Assembly (NCBI GenBank): GCA_016871445.1
Contig: VHDH01000007.1
Coordinates: 1 to 64,000 of the forward strand
Source of the DNA: Verrucomicrobiota bacterium
Lineage (GTDB): Bacteria; Verrucomicrobiota; Verrucomicrobiia; Limisphaerales; SXTU01
Direction of reading: 5' to 3'
DNA length: 64,000 nucleotides
Shown here: piece by piece, positions 36,796 through 45,992 of the stretch
Position numbering within the stretch: the first letter of the stretch is position 1
How the letters are laid out: each line of letters begins with the position of its first letter
Notes under the pieces: model-generated
Database searches by the model: none
Told to the model about the DNA's origin: nothing
The model's input: the letters and a program-made list of their open reading frames with translations, nothing else
Position numbers and translations under genes: made by a program

Positions 36796-37779
36796 GTGAC
36801 CGGTCACACTCACATCCTCGACGAAATTCTCGACTGCATCCGCCGCGCGAAATCTATCTGCGTCGTCGGCCACGTCCGGCCTGACGGCGATTGCATCGGC
36901 TCGCAGGTCGGCCTCGCCCTCGCGCTCCAAAACCAAGGCAAGGAAGTGACTGTCTGGAATCAGGACGCTGTCCCACAGAAGCTACGGTTCCTGGTCCCTG
37001 CCGATCTCGTGCAGCGGCCCAAGCTGGGCCACAAGTTCGACCTCGTTATCGCCACTGATTGTGCGAGCTTCGAGCGCCTCGGCACCGTTGGAAAAGCCAC
37101 CGAGGAACATTGCGACTTTGTTAACATTGATCATCACGAGAGCAACACCCGCTACGCTAAGCTAAACTGGGTTTCTGCCCGCGTGCCCGCGACAGGTGAG
37201 CTAATTTACGAGCTGATCAAGCACGCCGGCTGGCCGGTCACGCCAGCGATTGCCGACTGCCTCTACACCGCGATTTCCACCGACACCGGCAGCTTCGGTT
37301 ACCCCAGCACCACGCCCGGCACTTATCACGTCGCCGCCGAGCTTGTGCGCAAGGGCGCCAACTTAGCCCGCATCTGCAATGAGGTTTATCAGAGCTACCC
37401 GCTCTCTCGCGCTAAATTGTTGCGCCACGTCTTCAACAGTTTCCGCACCACGCATGACGACCAGATTGCGTGGTTTTGGCTGCGCCAACGCGACTATACC
37501 CGCACCGGTGCGGACACCAACGACAGCGAAGGTCTCATTGACCATATTCGTGACATCGAGCCTGTCGTCGTCGCCTGCGTCTTCGAGGAAATGGAACCTG
37601 AACTGACTCGCATCAGCCTGCGCTCCAAGAGCGACCGAGTAAATGTGAATCAAATCGCGGGCCTGTTCGGTGGTGGCGGCCACTCGGCGGCGGCTGGCGC
37701 GCGGATTGCCGGTAAGCCGCTTGCGATTCAGCGAAAAGTCATCGCCGCGATCAAGAAAGCCCTTAAAGCATCTAAGTAA
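36796..37779 (+). CDS. nrnA: DHH/DHHA1 phosphoesterase, NrnA-like oligoribonuclease/pAp phosphatase
   Basis: A 327-residue protein starting at a GTG. DHH domain motifs: GHVRPDGDCIGSQVGLALAL near residue 27, ATDCASFERLG near 85 and NIDHHESNTRY near 110 (the DHH triad). The DHHA1 substrate-binding domain at the C-terminus has GLFGGGGHSAAAGARI near 293. NrnA degrades nanoRNAs and dephosphorylates 3'-phosphoadenosine 5'-phosphate. Its place between rbfA and truB is typical for bacteria with this operon. Confidence 0.93.
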   Translation: MTGHTHILDEILDCIRRAKSICVVGHVRPDGDCIGSQVGLALALQNQGKEVTVWNQDAVPQKLRFLVPADLVQRPKLGHKFDLVIATDCASFERLGTVGKATEEHCDFVNIDHHESNTRYAKLNWVSARVPATGELIYELIKHAGWPVTPAIADCLYTAISTDTGSFGYPSTTPGTYHVAAELVRKGANLARICNEVYQSYPLSRAKLLRHVFNSFRTTHDDQIAWFWLRQRDYTRTGADTNDSEGLIDHIRDIEPVVVACVFEEMEPELTRISLRSKSDRVNVNQIAGLFGGGGHSAAAGARIAGKPLAIQRKVIAAIKKALKASK

Positions 37780-37808
37780 CCAGCCTTGCCCTAGCTCAGC
37801 GATTTCTC

Positions 37809-38519
37809 ATGCTCCAGTTTGATCCCCTTGACGGCGCCCTACTCGTGGACAAGCCCGTTGGCTGCACCTCGCACGACGTGGTGGACCGCATTCGCCGCAA
37901 GTTCGGCATCAAGAAGGTTGGCCATTGCGGCACGCTCGACCCTAACGCCACCGGCCTGCTAATCATTGTGCTCGGGCGGGGTACTAAGCTCTCCGAGAAA
38001 CTAATGTCAGATGACAAAGTTTATGAGGGCGACATTAAGTTCGGTGAGACGACTGATAGTTATGACGCCGACGGAGAAGTCACCGCTACCGCGCCCGTTC
38101 CGCCGCTTACGCTCGAACAGTTGAATGACGCCACCAGCACGTTTATCGGCGATCTTCAACAGATCCCGCCGATGGTCTCTGCTAAGAAGCAAGGCGGCGT
38201 GCCGCTCTACAAGCTCGCACGCAAGGGTGTGACTGTGGAGCGCGAGCCGCGCCTGGTGCACATCTACAACTTCCGCTGCACGGAGTATCATGAGCCGATC
38301 GGAAAGTTCCGCGTCGCTTGCACCAAGGGCACCTACGTTCGTTCGCTTGCGCATGACCTTGGCGTGAAGCTTGGCAGTGGTGCGCACCTCGCCACGCTCC
38401 GCCGCGTCACCTCTGGCAAGTGGGACGTGGCGGACGCACTTCCCCTTGATGCCATCCTCGCGTTGTCTTTAACGGAACTGGAGAAACGCGTAATTCCCTT
38501 CCTGCAACTTGCCCGTTGA
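37809..38519 (+). CDS. truB: tRNA pseudouridine(55) synthase
   Basis: A 236-residue enzyme that makes pseudouridine 55 in the tRNA T loop. It shows GALLVDKPVGCTSHDVV at the start and the catalytic GHCGTLDPNATGLL near residue 40 with the nucleophilic Asp, then YEGDIKFGETTDSYDADGE and GTYVRSLAHDLG near 180. It is short compared with E. coli TruB (about 314), lacking most of a C-terminal PUA domain, as in many bacteria. The stop codon overlaps the ribF start by one base (TGATG), indicating coupling. Confidence 0.95.
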   Translation: MLQFDPLDGALLVDKPVGCTSHDVVDRIRRKFGIKKVGHCGTLDPNATGLLIIVLGRGTKLSEKLMSDDKVYEGDIKFGETTDSYDADGEVTATAPVPPLTLEQLNDATSTFIGDLQQIPPMVSAKKQGGVPLYKLARKGVTVEREPRLVHIYNFRCTEYHEPIGKFRVACTKGTYVRSLAHDLGVKLGSGAHLATLRRVTSGKWDVADALPLDAILALSLTELEKRVIPFLQLAR

Positions 38520-39445
38520 TGCGCGTTCTAACCGCCGCCACCGAACTTGAACCCGGCCCACGCAAGGTCTGCGTGGCTATCGGCGTCTTCGATGGCGTGC
38601 ACCTCGGGCACCAGCAAGTCATTCGACAGTCGCTCGCCGACGCCCGCCAGCACGAGGGCGTGTCGGTTGTCATCACCTTCGATCGCCACCCGAATGCCGT
38701 CGTCGCTCCCGACCGGGTGCCGCCGTTGCTTTACTCGCTGCCTCAAAAAATCCGCGCCATCGCGACGCTGGGTGTCCCAAATACGCTCCTCCTTCACTTT
38801 GACCGCCTATTCAGCGAGCAGACTGGTGAGCAGTTCATCCGTAGCCTTGCGCATGAGTTCGGTCACCTGCACAGCGTTTGCGTCGGCGCGGAGTTCAGCT
38901 TCGGCCACCAGCGCAGCGGCAACGTAGCCTTGCTCAAGCAACTTGGCGCTGAACTCAATTTTGTCGTCCACGGCCTTGCTGCTGTCTCGCTTGATGGTGA
39001 CCCGGTCAGCAGTACGCGTATTCGCGAGGCCGTACGAACTGCCAATCTAAGTGCTGCCAGCCAGATGTTAGGTCGTGAGTACTCCATCGCTGGCAACGTG
39101 GTTCGCGGTGACCGGCTCGGACGCCAGCTCGGCTTCCCCACTGCGAACCTCGATGTGTCCGGCCTAGCGCTCCCACCCAACGGGGTTTATGCCGTGCACG
39201 TCCGCCGCCGCGGGCACACGCATCGCGGTGCTTTAAATCTCGGCGTCCGCCCCACGCTTGCCAACCCGACACCCTGTCTCCAATGCGAAGTTCACCTCCT
39301 CGACTTTGCGGAAGAAATTTACGGTGAGGAGCTGGAACTCACCTTCGTTACCAAGCTGCGCGACGAACAAAAGTTTCCCAATCTCGAGGCATTAAAAGCT
39401 CAAATCACTCGCGATCTCGCCGCCACGCGCCAAATTTTCGCATAA
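38519..39445 (+). CDS. ribF: Bifunctional riboflavin kinase/FAD synthetase
   Basis: A 308-residue protein that phosphorylates riboflavin to FMN and adenylylates FMN to FAD. The N-terminal FAD synthetase part shows IGVFDGVHLGHQQVIRQSLA (nucleotidyltransferase HxGH-type motif) near residue 23 and SSTRIREAV near 160. The C-terminal riboflavin kinase part has GRQLGFPTANLDVSGLALPPNGVYAV near 205. It ends the operon. Confidence 0.95.
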   Translation: MRVLTAATELEPGPRKVCVAIGVFDGVHLGHQQVIRQSLADARQHEGVSVVITFDRHPNAVVAPDRVPPLLYSLPQKIRAIATLGVPNTLLLHFDRLFSEQTGEQFIRSLAHEFGHLHSVCVGAEFSFGHQRSGNVALLKQLGAELNFVVHGLAAVSLDGDPVSSTRIREAVRTANLSAASQMLGREYSIAGNVVRGDRLGRQLGFPTANLDVSGLALPPNGVYAVHVRRRGHTHRGALNLGVRPTLANPTPCLQCEVHLLDFAEEIYGEELELTFVTKLRDEQKFPNLEALKAQITRDLAATRQIFA

Positions 39446-39578
39446 AAGGGGACGTGCAAATCTCTACCTGAGTGTTGGAGCGGAGTGCGGCGTTTTTCTT
39501 GTGCCCAATGTGAGCGGCTCAACACCGCTGTTGAATAATCCCTCTGCCGCGCCCATCTCCACTTCACTCTTTGCTCGC

Positions 39579-41114
39579 ATGAAACCACGCTCCCCTCAAC
39601 TTGGTCGGCGGCAGTTTCTCCAAGCCTCAGCCACTGCCGCCGCTCTGGTGGCCTGTGAGGCTCAGGCCCAACAAAAGTCCGGCCTAAGCCCTCGACGCAC
39701 GCTCATCGCCGAGGAAAATGCCAAGCCAGGTTCGCTCGACTGGCAACTCACCCGCGTGCGCCTCGACAAGACCGGCGGCACCCGCGCGCCCGCCATTGAG
39801 GGTTACTGCTCGCGCCAAAGCGTAAAAGCAGGAGAGACGCTCGATTTCATGGTCAGCACCAGCCCGAGCGCGCGGTTCATAGTGGAAATTTTCCGCACTG
39901 GTTACTACGGCGGACGCGGTGCGCGGTTGATGCAGACCGAAGGTCCGCTGCGCGGGACAAAACAGCCCGATCCGCCCGTTGGCGAGAATCGCCTCCGCGA
40001 ATGTAAGTGGCAGTCCTCCCTCTCCCTCAAGATTCCTGCGAACTGGGTTAGCGGCGTCTATCTTGCGCGCCTCACGACGGTGCCCGATCAAGCTGGGGAA
40101 CCTTACTGGCAGAGCTATTGCATTTTTATTGTCCGCGACGATCGCCCGGCGGACCTCCTTTTCCAATGCAGCGATAATACCTGGCAAGCTTACAACAAAT
40201 GGCCGGACAGCTACTCCCTCTATACCGACCCGCGCGGTGCGCACGCTGTGGGCACCGAAGTGAGCTTTGATCGGCCTTATGGCAAATATGGGCAGATTTA
40301 CGAGCACCCACTATCCATTGGCTCCGGCGAGTATTTGCTGTGGGAGTTTCCGCTGGCTTACTGGCTCGAGCAGCACGGCTACGATGTGACCTATTGCGCG
40401 AACTTGGATTGTCTCACGGCCGCGCAAATCACGCGCTGCAAAACCTTCCTCAGTGTCGGCCATGACGAGTATTGGGACGTGCGGCAATACGACGCGGTAA
40501 AAAGTGCCATCGCCTCCGGCACGCACGCGCTGTGGCTTTGCGGCAATTCCGTCTTCGGGCGGACTCCGTTTCTGCCAGCCTCTAACGGTCAAGCCAACCG
40601 CATCCTAAAACGCACCGGCATCTACGCCGGCCTGACGGACAAGGAAATCGAGGACGCCATCAGCGTCTTCACCAAGGACTGGCAGCGCGACTCTCGCAAC
40701 GAGGCGGATCTCATGGGCGCGCGTAGCATTGTCCCCTTCAACGGTGGCGGTGACTGGGTTTGCGCGAAGCCAGAGCACTGGATTTTTGAAGGGACCGGAA
40801 TGAAAAAGGGTGACTCCGTGCGCGGCCTCGTTGGCTGGGAACATCATGGCGCCCCGGCCAACCTCCCCGGCCTCGAGGTCGTCGCCGAGGGCACCGTCTG
40901 GCGCGGTGGCACCACGCCCGCGCGTTGGACGGCGACCATTTTCTCCGGTCCGAAGAACAACCTCATCTTCAATGCCGCAACCATTTGGTGGGCACAAGGG
41001 CTCAGCTCGCCGCCGGGCCACATCCTGCCGTGGAGCCATTGGAGCCGCCCGCACGGCCCGGACGAACGCGTGCAACGGATTACACAGAACCTGCTCAAGC
41101 GCTGCGGCGCGTGA
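39579..41114 (+). CDS. Tat-exported protein with N,N-dimethylformamidase beta subunit-like domain
   Basis: A 511-residue protein from the ATG at 39579, chosen for its twin-arginine signal (LGRRQFLQASATAAALVA, ending AQAQ). The mature part has YCSRQSVKAGETLDF, IVEIFRTGYYGGRGARLM (DMF amidase-like beta domain), then the Rossmann-like half with SDNTWQAYNKWPDSYSLY, YDVTYCANLDCL and FLSVGHDEYWDVRQ. Enzymes of this family hydrolyse N-substituted formamides, but most bacterial members are uncharacterised. The GHDEYW motif is its most conserved feature. No partner alpha subunit is nearby. Confidence 0.82.
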   Translation: MKPRSPQLGRRQFLQASATAAALVACEAQAQQKSGLSPRRTLIAEENAKPGSLDWQLTRVRLDKTGGTRAPAIEGYCSRQSVKAGETLDFMVSTSPSARFIVEIFRTGYYGGRGARLMQTEGPLRGTKQPDPPVGENRLRECKWQSSLSLKIPANWVSGVYLARLTTVPDQAGEPYWQSYCIFIVRDDRPADLLFQCSDNTWQAYNKWPDSYSLYTDPRGAHAVGTEVSFDRPYGKYGQIYEHPLSIGSGEYLLWEFPLAYWLEQHGYDVTYCANLDCLTAAQITRCKTFLSVGHDEYWDVRQYDAVKSAIASGTHALWLCGNSVFGRTPFLPASNGQANRILKRTGIYAGLTDKEIEDAISVFTKDWQRDSRNEADLMGARSIVPFNGGGDWVCAKPEHWIFEGTGMKKGDSVRGLVGWEHHGAPANLPGLEVVAEGTVWRGGTTPARWTATIFSGPKNNLIFNAATIWWAQGLSSPPGHILPWSHWSRPHGPDERVQRITQNLLKRCGA

Positions 41115-41256
41115 GCCAAAACGTATTCAGTAATCCAAGTTAAGTTCTCAGCAGGGCAGTAACGTCGAGCATCCGTGGATCTTAAAAGCTGAATGTTTCT
41201 TGCGATCTCACGGCGTTGACTCGACTTTTTCCTTAGTTCGAAGCGAAACTCCCCGC

Positions 41257-42366
41257 ATGGCTATTCGCGCCCCACGTAAGCTGATCCGCCCGCTAATCCA
41301 GCGGTTACAAGCCTATGTGCCTGGCGAGCAGCCAAAGATTCCCGGCCTCATCAAGCTCAACACCAACGAAAACCCTTATCCACCTTCACCCAAAGTCCTC
41401 GCGGCGGTGCGGGCGGCCGTGGACGGACGACTCCGGCTCTACCCGAACCCGTCCGCCTCAGCGCTGCGCGAGCGGCTCGCGAAGCTTCACGGCTGCGCGC
41501 CCGAGAACCTTATCATCGGTAACGGTTCAGATGAGTTGCTGGCGCTGGCGACGCGTGCGTTTGTTGAGCCCGCGGCCAAGTTGAAGTCTCAGATCAGTGC
41601 GACGCAGATTCAGTTCTTCAGCCCGAGTTACTCGCTCTATCCCGTACTCGCAAAAATTGCCGGAGCACAGTGCAACGCCATTCCACTTAACGCTGATTTC
41701 ACCTTGCCTGCGCTGGCCTCGCTGCCGCAACGAGGCTGGAACTTTAAGGCCGCGCTTTCGTTCATCACCACGCCAAACGCTCCAAGCGGGTGCGGCTTCA
41801 GTGTGACAGAACTCGACGCGCTTTGCGCCAAGTCGCGCGGGGTCGTGGTGCTCGACGAGGCGTACGTAGAATTTGCCCGGGAGAACGCGCTTGCGCTCGC
41901 GCTGAAGTACCCACACGTCATCATCTCGCGGACGTTCTCAAAAGCTTATTCGTTGTGCTTCCAGCGCATTGGTTACTTCGTAGGGCACTCCACCCTCATC
42001 GCCGCACTCGACAAGGTGCGCGACAGTTACAACGTCAATGGCCTTGGCCAAGTGGCTGCCCTCGCAACGCTCGATGATCTACCTCATTACCAGCGTAATT
42101 TCCGCCGCATTGTCGCCACGCGTGAGCAAGTCACGCGCGAGTTGACCGGCCTTGGTTGGCGCGTGCTGCCGAGCCAAACAAACTTTATCCTCGCTCGTCC
42201 GCCGCGTTTTTCCGCCAAGAATTGGCTCGCGAAGCTGCGCGCTAAGCAGTTGCTCGTCCGCTGGTTCAAATATCCCAAGGTGCGTAACTATCTGCGCATC
42301 AGCATCGGATCCGAACCGGAGATGAAGCAATTTGTGAAGGCCGCGCGGCAAATTGGGGCCAAGTGA
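41257..42366 (+). CDS. hisC: Histidinol-phosphate aminotransferase
   Basis: A 369-residue class I/II PLP aminotransferase from the ATG at 41257. Signatures: KLNTNENPYPPSPKV near residue 30, NGSDELLALATRAF near 88, VLDEAYVEFA near 200 (PLP-contacting Asp and Tyr), and SRTFSKAYSLCFQRIGY near 228 with the Schiff-base Lys; the C-terminal Arg region is YLRISIGS. HisC transfers the amino group from glutamate to imidazole acetol phosphate in histidine synthesis. No other his genes are adjacent. Confidence 0.9.
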   Translation: MAIRAPRKLIRPLIQRLQAYVPGEQPKIPGLIKLNTNENPYPPSPKVLAAVRAAVDGRLRLYPNPSASALRERLAKLHGCAPENLIIGNGSDELLALATRAFVEPAAKLKSQISATQIQFFSPSYSLYPVLAKIAGAQCNAIPLNADFTLPALASLPQRGWNFKAALSFITTPNAPSGCGFSVTELDALCAKSRGVVVLDEAYVEFARENALALALKYPHVIISRTFSKAYSLCFQRIGYFVGHSTLIAALDKVRDSYNVNGLGQVAALATLDDLPHYQRNFRRIVATREQVTRELTGLGWRVLPSQTNFILARPPRFSAKNWLAKLRAKQLLVRWFKYPKVRNYLRISIGSEPEMKQFVKAARQIGAK

Positions 42367-42455
42367 TGACCAAGTGCCCGCGATAGGATTTTAGAAAAAT
42401 CGATGCCCCGCACTCTAACCAAGCCAGCCTGTGTGCTTGTTACTGTCAGTCGGGA

Positions 42456-42926
42456 TCAAGGCGAATAAGGCAGCGAGGAATGGTGAAGAACGATGCGCAA
42501 CGTTCCCTTCTTGTCTTTCTTATAGCCCCAGCTTTTGTCGACTCTTGTAACTTTACCTTCTTTGTCCGTGAAGCTGACCCAACCCATCCACATGGCTACA
42601 TCACCTTCAATAAAACAGGCGGCGGTTTCTGATTTAACGGAACGCCAGCCTTTGAGGGCGAAGCCTTTGTCGGAGAATTTGGGGTTTTGTCCCACAAAAT
42701 AGGAGAGTGCCCCTTCGCGGGTGGGGCGGAAGGTTTTTTCTCCACTGGTCAAGGTCGGTTTGAACAGAACCGGACCCAGATTGTAGCCGTAGGCTCCGTC
42801 CAAGGCCGCGTTGGCCAGTTTAGTTGCAGCTTCAATTCCCTTGGTATCGTAGGCCTTGGAAATGGCGACCAGCGCGTTACCCCAGATCTTCCGGGCTTTG
42901 GTGAGTTCAGTTTTAGTGACGGGCAT
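42456..42926 (-). CDS. NTF2/SnoaL-like protein linked to a SulP transporter
   Basis: A 156-residue soluble protein. It has an N-terminal helix (KARKIWGNALVAISKAYD), a conserved-looking block YGYNLGPVLFKPTLTS with EGALSYFVGQ, and a beta-rich ending with AMWMGWVSFTDKEG and LRIVLHHSSLPYSP. This is the layout of NTF2-like small domains; similar proteins elsewhere are often mislabelled as phosphoribosyl-AMP cyclohydrolase, whose catalytic Cys/His motifs are not seen here. It is 105 bp downstream of the SulP gene on the same strand. A role in inorganic carbon or anion handling is inferred from context only. Confidence 0.6.
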   Translation of the reverse strand: MPVTKTELTKARKIWGNALVAISKAYDTKGIEAATKLANAALDGAYGYNLGPVLFKPTLTSGEKTFRPTREGALSYFVGQNPKFSDKGFALKGWRSVKSETAACFIEGDVAMWMGWVSFTDKEGKVTRVDKSWGYKKDKKGTLRIVLHHSSLPYSP

Positions 42927-43031
42927 AGGTATATCTCGTTTTAGTTTTTGGTGGATGTTAGCGAGCGGAAAGTGGGGATGAAGCCGCGACCATGGTCGAG
43001 CGCATCTTTGGACAACGTGGAACTCATTATC

Positions 43032-44621
43032 TTAGTGGGCGGAAGGAGCCGCAGGGGCATCGAAGATTTTGCCGACGAACTCGAGCGTAAGACCCTTATC
43101 CTTGGCCCGATGGACCCGGAAATCCTGAAGCGCCTCGACTACATCGGGATCGACGTAGTAGCTCTTGGTGGCGTCCACTACGATGTGGGTTCCCTTGGGC
43201 ATCCCTCCGAGTTCCTTGAGGACGTTCGCCTTGTGGAGGAAAGTCACGTGCGGCCCGAGTTCCAAGAGTTCATGGTCACCCTCATGCACCGGGCGACGTA
43301 GGGCGTGTTTCAGGTTCTCCCACAAGAGGAAGACAATCGTGAAGATGAGGCCAACCACGACCCCCTTGAGCAGGTCAGTGAAGACCATGGTGAGGATGGT
43401 CACGATGAAGGGCAGAAATTGGGTCCAGCCTGCGTTCCACATTTGTTTGAACGTCTTGGGGTTGGCGAGCTTCCAGCCCGTAATCAGGAGGATAGCAGCC
43501 AAACTTGAGAGCGGGATCAGATTGAGCAGCTTGGGAATCAGGAGCACGCAGAACAGCAAGAGGATGCCGTGGATGATGGCCGAGAGCTTCGTCCTGGCGC
43601 CGGCATTCACATTCGCGCCGGAGCGCACGATGACCGAGGTGATGGGCAAGCCGCCCAGGAGGCCGCTGACGATGTTGCCCAAGCCTTGCGCAAAGAGTTC
43701 CCGATTGGCGGGTGAGTGGCGCTTCTGCGGATCCAGCTTGTCCACCGCCTCCAAGCACAGCAGCGTCTCAATGCTCGCCACGATGGCCAGCGTCGCTGCC
43801 ACGACCCACACTTGGCCATTCGAGATGGAAGACCACAGCGGTTGGCTAAACGCCTTGAGCCAGCCCGCAAAGTTTTCCGGCACCGGCACTTGCACGAGGT
43901 GTTCCGCCTCCGTGATGGCCCAGGACGGCATCGCCACTTTGAAAAGAGCATTCAGCCCTATTCCGGCCAGGACCGCCACGAGCGCTCCGGGCACCACTTT
44001 GAGTTGTTTGACCTTCGTCTTCTCCCAGAAAATGAGAATGGCCAAGCCGGCGAGCGCCACGAAGAGCGCGCCCGGCGTGATGAGGTCGAGATGTTTCGCG
44101 ATCTCGGAGAAGCTGTTTTCCGAGTCGCTGGGCTGGATGAACCGGTCGTCTCCCTCGGGCACTTTGTCGTAGCCAAAAGCGTGGGGGATCTGCTTCAGGA
44201 TGATGATGATGCCGATACCAACGAGCATGCCGCGAATCACGCTGGAGGGGAAATAATTCACCACGTTACCCATCTTCAGCGCCCCCATCGCCAGTTGGAT
44301 GACTCCAGCAAGCACCACCGCAAGCAGAAAAGCCTCAAAAGTCCCCAATTTGCCAATGCTCATCAGCACGATGGAGGTAAGGCCAGCGGCCGGGCCAGTC
44401 ACACTCAGGTGCGAGCCGCTGGCAATGCCAACCACGATGCCCCCGACTATCCCGGCGATGAGACCGGAAAGCAGTGGGGCACCCGAAGCGAGGGCAATCC
44501 CCAAACACAACGGCAACGCGACCAGGAATACCACCACCCCGGCGGCGAAATCCTTCGATAATGAGTCCCCCATCGAATCGGGAGCCGACGGTGCGGGCTG
44601 AGAGGCATTGGTTTTGGACAT
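43032..44621 (-). CDS. SulP family inorganic anion transporter
   Basis: A 529-residue protein with about eleven to twelve membrane segments (FAAGVVVFLVALPLCLGIALA, ITSVIVRSGANVNAGARTKLSAI, AAILLITGWKLANPKTF) and a short C-terminal STAS-like domain (HVTFLHKANVLKELGG, VVDATKSYYVDPDVVEAL). SulP proteins carry sulfate, bicarbonate or other anions, often with Na+ or H+. The early LPLCLGIALASGAPL motif is shared with the bicarbonate/sulfate branch. The divergent regulator is NhaR-like, suggesting a sodium or pH response and favouring bicarbonate (inference). Confidence 0.88.
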   Translation of the reverse strand: MSKTNASQPAPSAPDSMGDSLSKDFAAGVVVFLVALPLCLGIALASGAPLLSGLIAGIVGGIVVGIASGSHLSVTGPAAGLTSIVLMSIGKLGTFEAFLLAVVLAGVIQLAMGALKMGNVVNYFPSSVIRGMLVGIGIIIILKQIPHAFGYDKVPEGDDRFIQPSDSENSFSEIAKHLDLITPGALFVALAGLAILIFWEKTKVKQLKVVPGALVAVLAGIGLNALFKVAMPSWAITEAEHLVQVPVPENFAGWLKAFSQPLWSSISNGQVWVVAATLAIVASIETLLCLEAVDKLDPQKRHSPANRELFAQGLGNIVSGLLGGLPITSVIVRSGANVNAGARTKLSAIIHGILLLFCVLLIPKLLNLIPLSSLAAILLITGWKLANPKTFKQMWNAGWTQFLPFIVTILTMVFTDLLKGVVVGLIFTIVFLLWENLKHALRRPVHEGDHELLELGPHVTFLHKANVLKELGGMPKGTHIVVDATKSYYVDPDVVEALQDFRVHRAKDKGLTLEFVGKIFDAPAAPSAH

Positions 44622-44648
44622 TCAAAAAACTATGGTGACAGCCGGCGC

Positions 44649-44696
44649 TTCGGACAAATATAAATTTCCGAACACTCGCTTCGACTTTCCCGAAGC
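44649..44696. promoter_or_regulatory. Two palindromes in the sulP/LysR intergenic region (candidate operators)
   Basis: Within the 90-bp gap between the divergent genes, TTCGGA-N12-TCCGAA (44649-44672, A/T-rich spacer) and GCTTCG-N7-CGAAGC (44678-44696) are perfect interrupted inverted repeats sharing a TTCG half-site. LysR-type regulators bind such interrupted palindromes near their own promoter and that of the divergent target. The sites are seen directly; their use by this regulator is inferred. Confidence 0.6.
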
Positions 44697-44711
44697 CATG
44701 ACCGCACGCTT

Positions 44712-45611
44712 ATGAACGGTTTGAACTACCACCACCTCCGGTATTTCCATGCCGTCGCCAAGGAGGGCAGCCTCGCCGCCGCCGCCGCCCGGCTTCGCGT
44801 CTCCGCCCCGGCCATCTCCGAGCAAGTGCGCGAACTGGAGACCACCCTCGGCGAACGGCTCTTCCGCCGCGAAGGCCGGGGCAACCGCCTCACCGCGACG
44901 GGCGAGCAGGTCTTCAGCTACGCCGAGGAAATCTTCGCGCTCGGTGCCGAACTGATTTCCACCGTGAAGCAGCAGCCCGGCACGCGCCCGCTGCGCCTGC
45001 ACGCGGGCGTAGTCGATTCCTTCCCCAAAATCCTCACGCTCGAACTCTTCCAACCCGTGCTCGACGCCTCGCCGGACACGCGGCTGATTTGCCAGGAAGG
45101 GCGGCTGGAGGAATTGCTGGTGCAGTTGAACGCCCATCGCCTCGACATCGTGCTCGCGGACGAGCCCGCCTTCAGCACCACGCATCCGCACATCACCAGC
45201 CACTTGCTCGGCACCAGCGACGTCACGTTCTGCGCGCGCCCCGACCTCGCGGCGCAGTTGCGGGGCAATTTCCCCCGCGCGCTGCACACGGCGGCGGCGC
45301 TGGTCCCGGCGGCGCGCACTCCCTTCCGGCGCGCGCTGGAGACGTGGTTCCGCGCCCACCGCGTGCAACCGCGCGTCGTCGCCGAGTGCGATGACCTCGC
45401 CCTGCTGAAGGTGCTGGCGGCCGACGGACGCGGGTTCATCCCGATGCCGACCGTGGCGGCCGAGGAAGCGATGCGGCGCTACGGCCTGGCGGTCGTGGGC
45501 TGCGCGCGCCGTTGCACCGTGAGTTTTCATGCGCTGACCGCCAACCGGCGTGAAATGCACCCCGCCGTCACCTTGCTAACGAACTCGGCCCAGCGCGATT
45601 TGTTCCCCTAA
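44712..45611 (+). CDS. LysR-type regulator, NhaR-like
   Basis: A 299-residue protein. The N-terminal winged helix (NYHHLRYFHAVAKEGSLAAA, LRVSAPAISEQVRELET, LFRREGRGNRLTATGEQV) is of the NhaR subtype, recognisable by the NYHHLxYF start and the YAEEIFALG helix. A periplasmic-binding-protein-like effector domain follows from about residue 95. NhaR activates a Na+/H+ antiporter gene in response to sodium in E. coli; here the divergent neighbour is a SulP transporter, so it probably controls that. The gene is noticeably G+C-rich. Confidence 0.88.
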   Translation: MNGLNYHHLRYFHAVAKEGSLAAAAARLRVSAPAISEQVRELETTLGERLFRREGRGNRLTATGEQVFSYAEEIFALGAELISTVKQQPGTRPLRLHAGVVDSFPKILTLELFQPVLDASPDTRLICQEGRLEELLVQLNAHRLDIVLADEPAFSTTHPHITSHLLGTSDVTFCARPDLAAQLRGNFPRALHTAAALVPAARTPFRRALETWFRAHRVQPRVVAECDDLALLKVLAADGRGFIPMPTVAAEEAMRRYGLAVVGCARRCTVSFHALTANRREMHPAVTLLTNSAQRDLFP

Positions 45612-45988
45612 ATTCCCGGGTGTGGAGTTATGGTTTCCGGTTGCCCCGGCAGCGCCGAGCACGACTATCGGATGCAGGCATGGGTCATCATGCTCAACCA
45701 CATTCATCTGGGGGTGGATGTTTGGGATGTGCCGTTGGTAAGATTGATCAATGGCTGGAAAGGCAAGTCTTTGCGCGAAGCGAACAAGCTGTTCGGCCGC
45801 GGTGCGTTCTGGCAGGAAGATTACTACGACACGTTCATCCGTGACGAAGCACACTTGAAACGTGCCATCCGTTAAACCAAACAGCATCCGGTGAAAGCGT
45901 TTCTGGCAACAGCCGCTCGCGACTGTTGCCGCGGAGCAGCGCCCGTCATCGCGACGAATACGAACACCCGTGGCAGCGCGAACCATAG
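45612..45988 (+). pseudogene. Decayed REP-associated tyrosine transposase (RAYT, Y1_Tnp)
   Basis: The frame from about 45669 encodes YRMQAWVIMLNHIHL, the core HxH-like IMxNHxH motif of Y1 transposases, then WKGKSLREANKLFG, GAFWQEDYYDTFIRD and HLKRAIR. A TAA at 45873-45875 replaces the Tyr expected after RAIR; the same frame continues TKQHPVKAFLATA, and after a frameshift another frame reads PRSSARHRDEYEHPWQREP before a TAG at 45986. Together these reconstruct the family C-terminus (NPVKARL, WPWSSAR). The N-terminal 30 residues are missing. One nonsense codon and one frameshift make the gene inactive. Confidence 0.8.
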
Positions 45989-45992
45989 GCGC

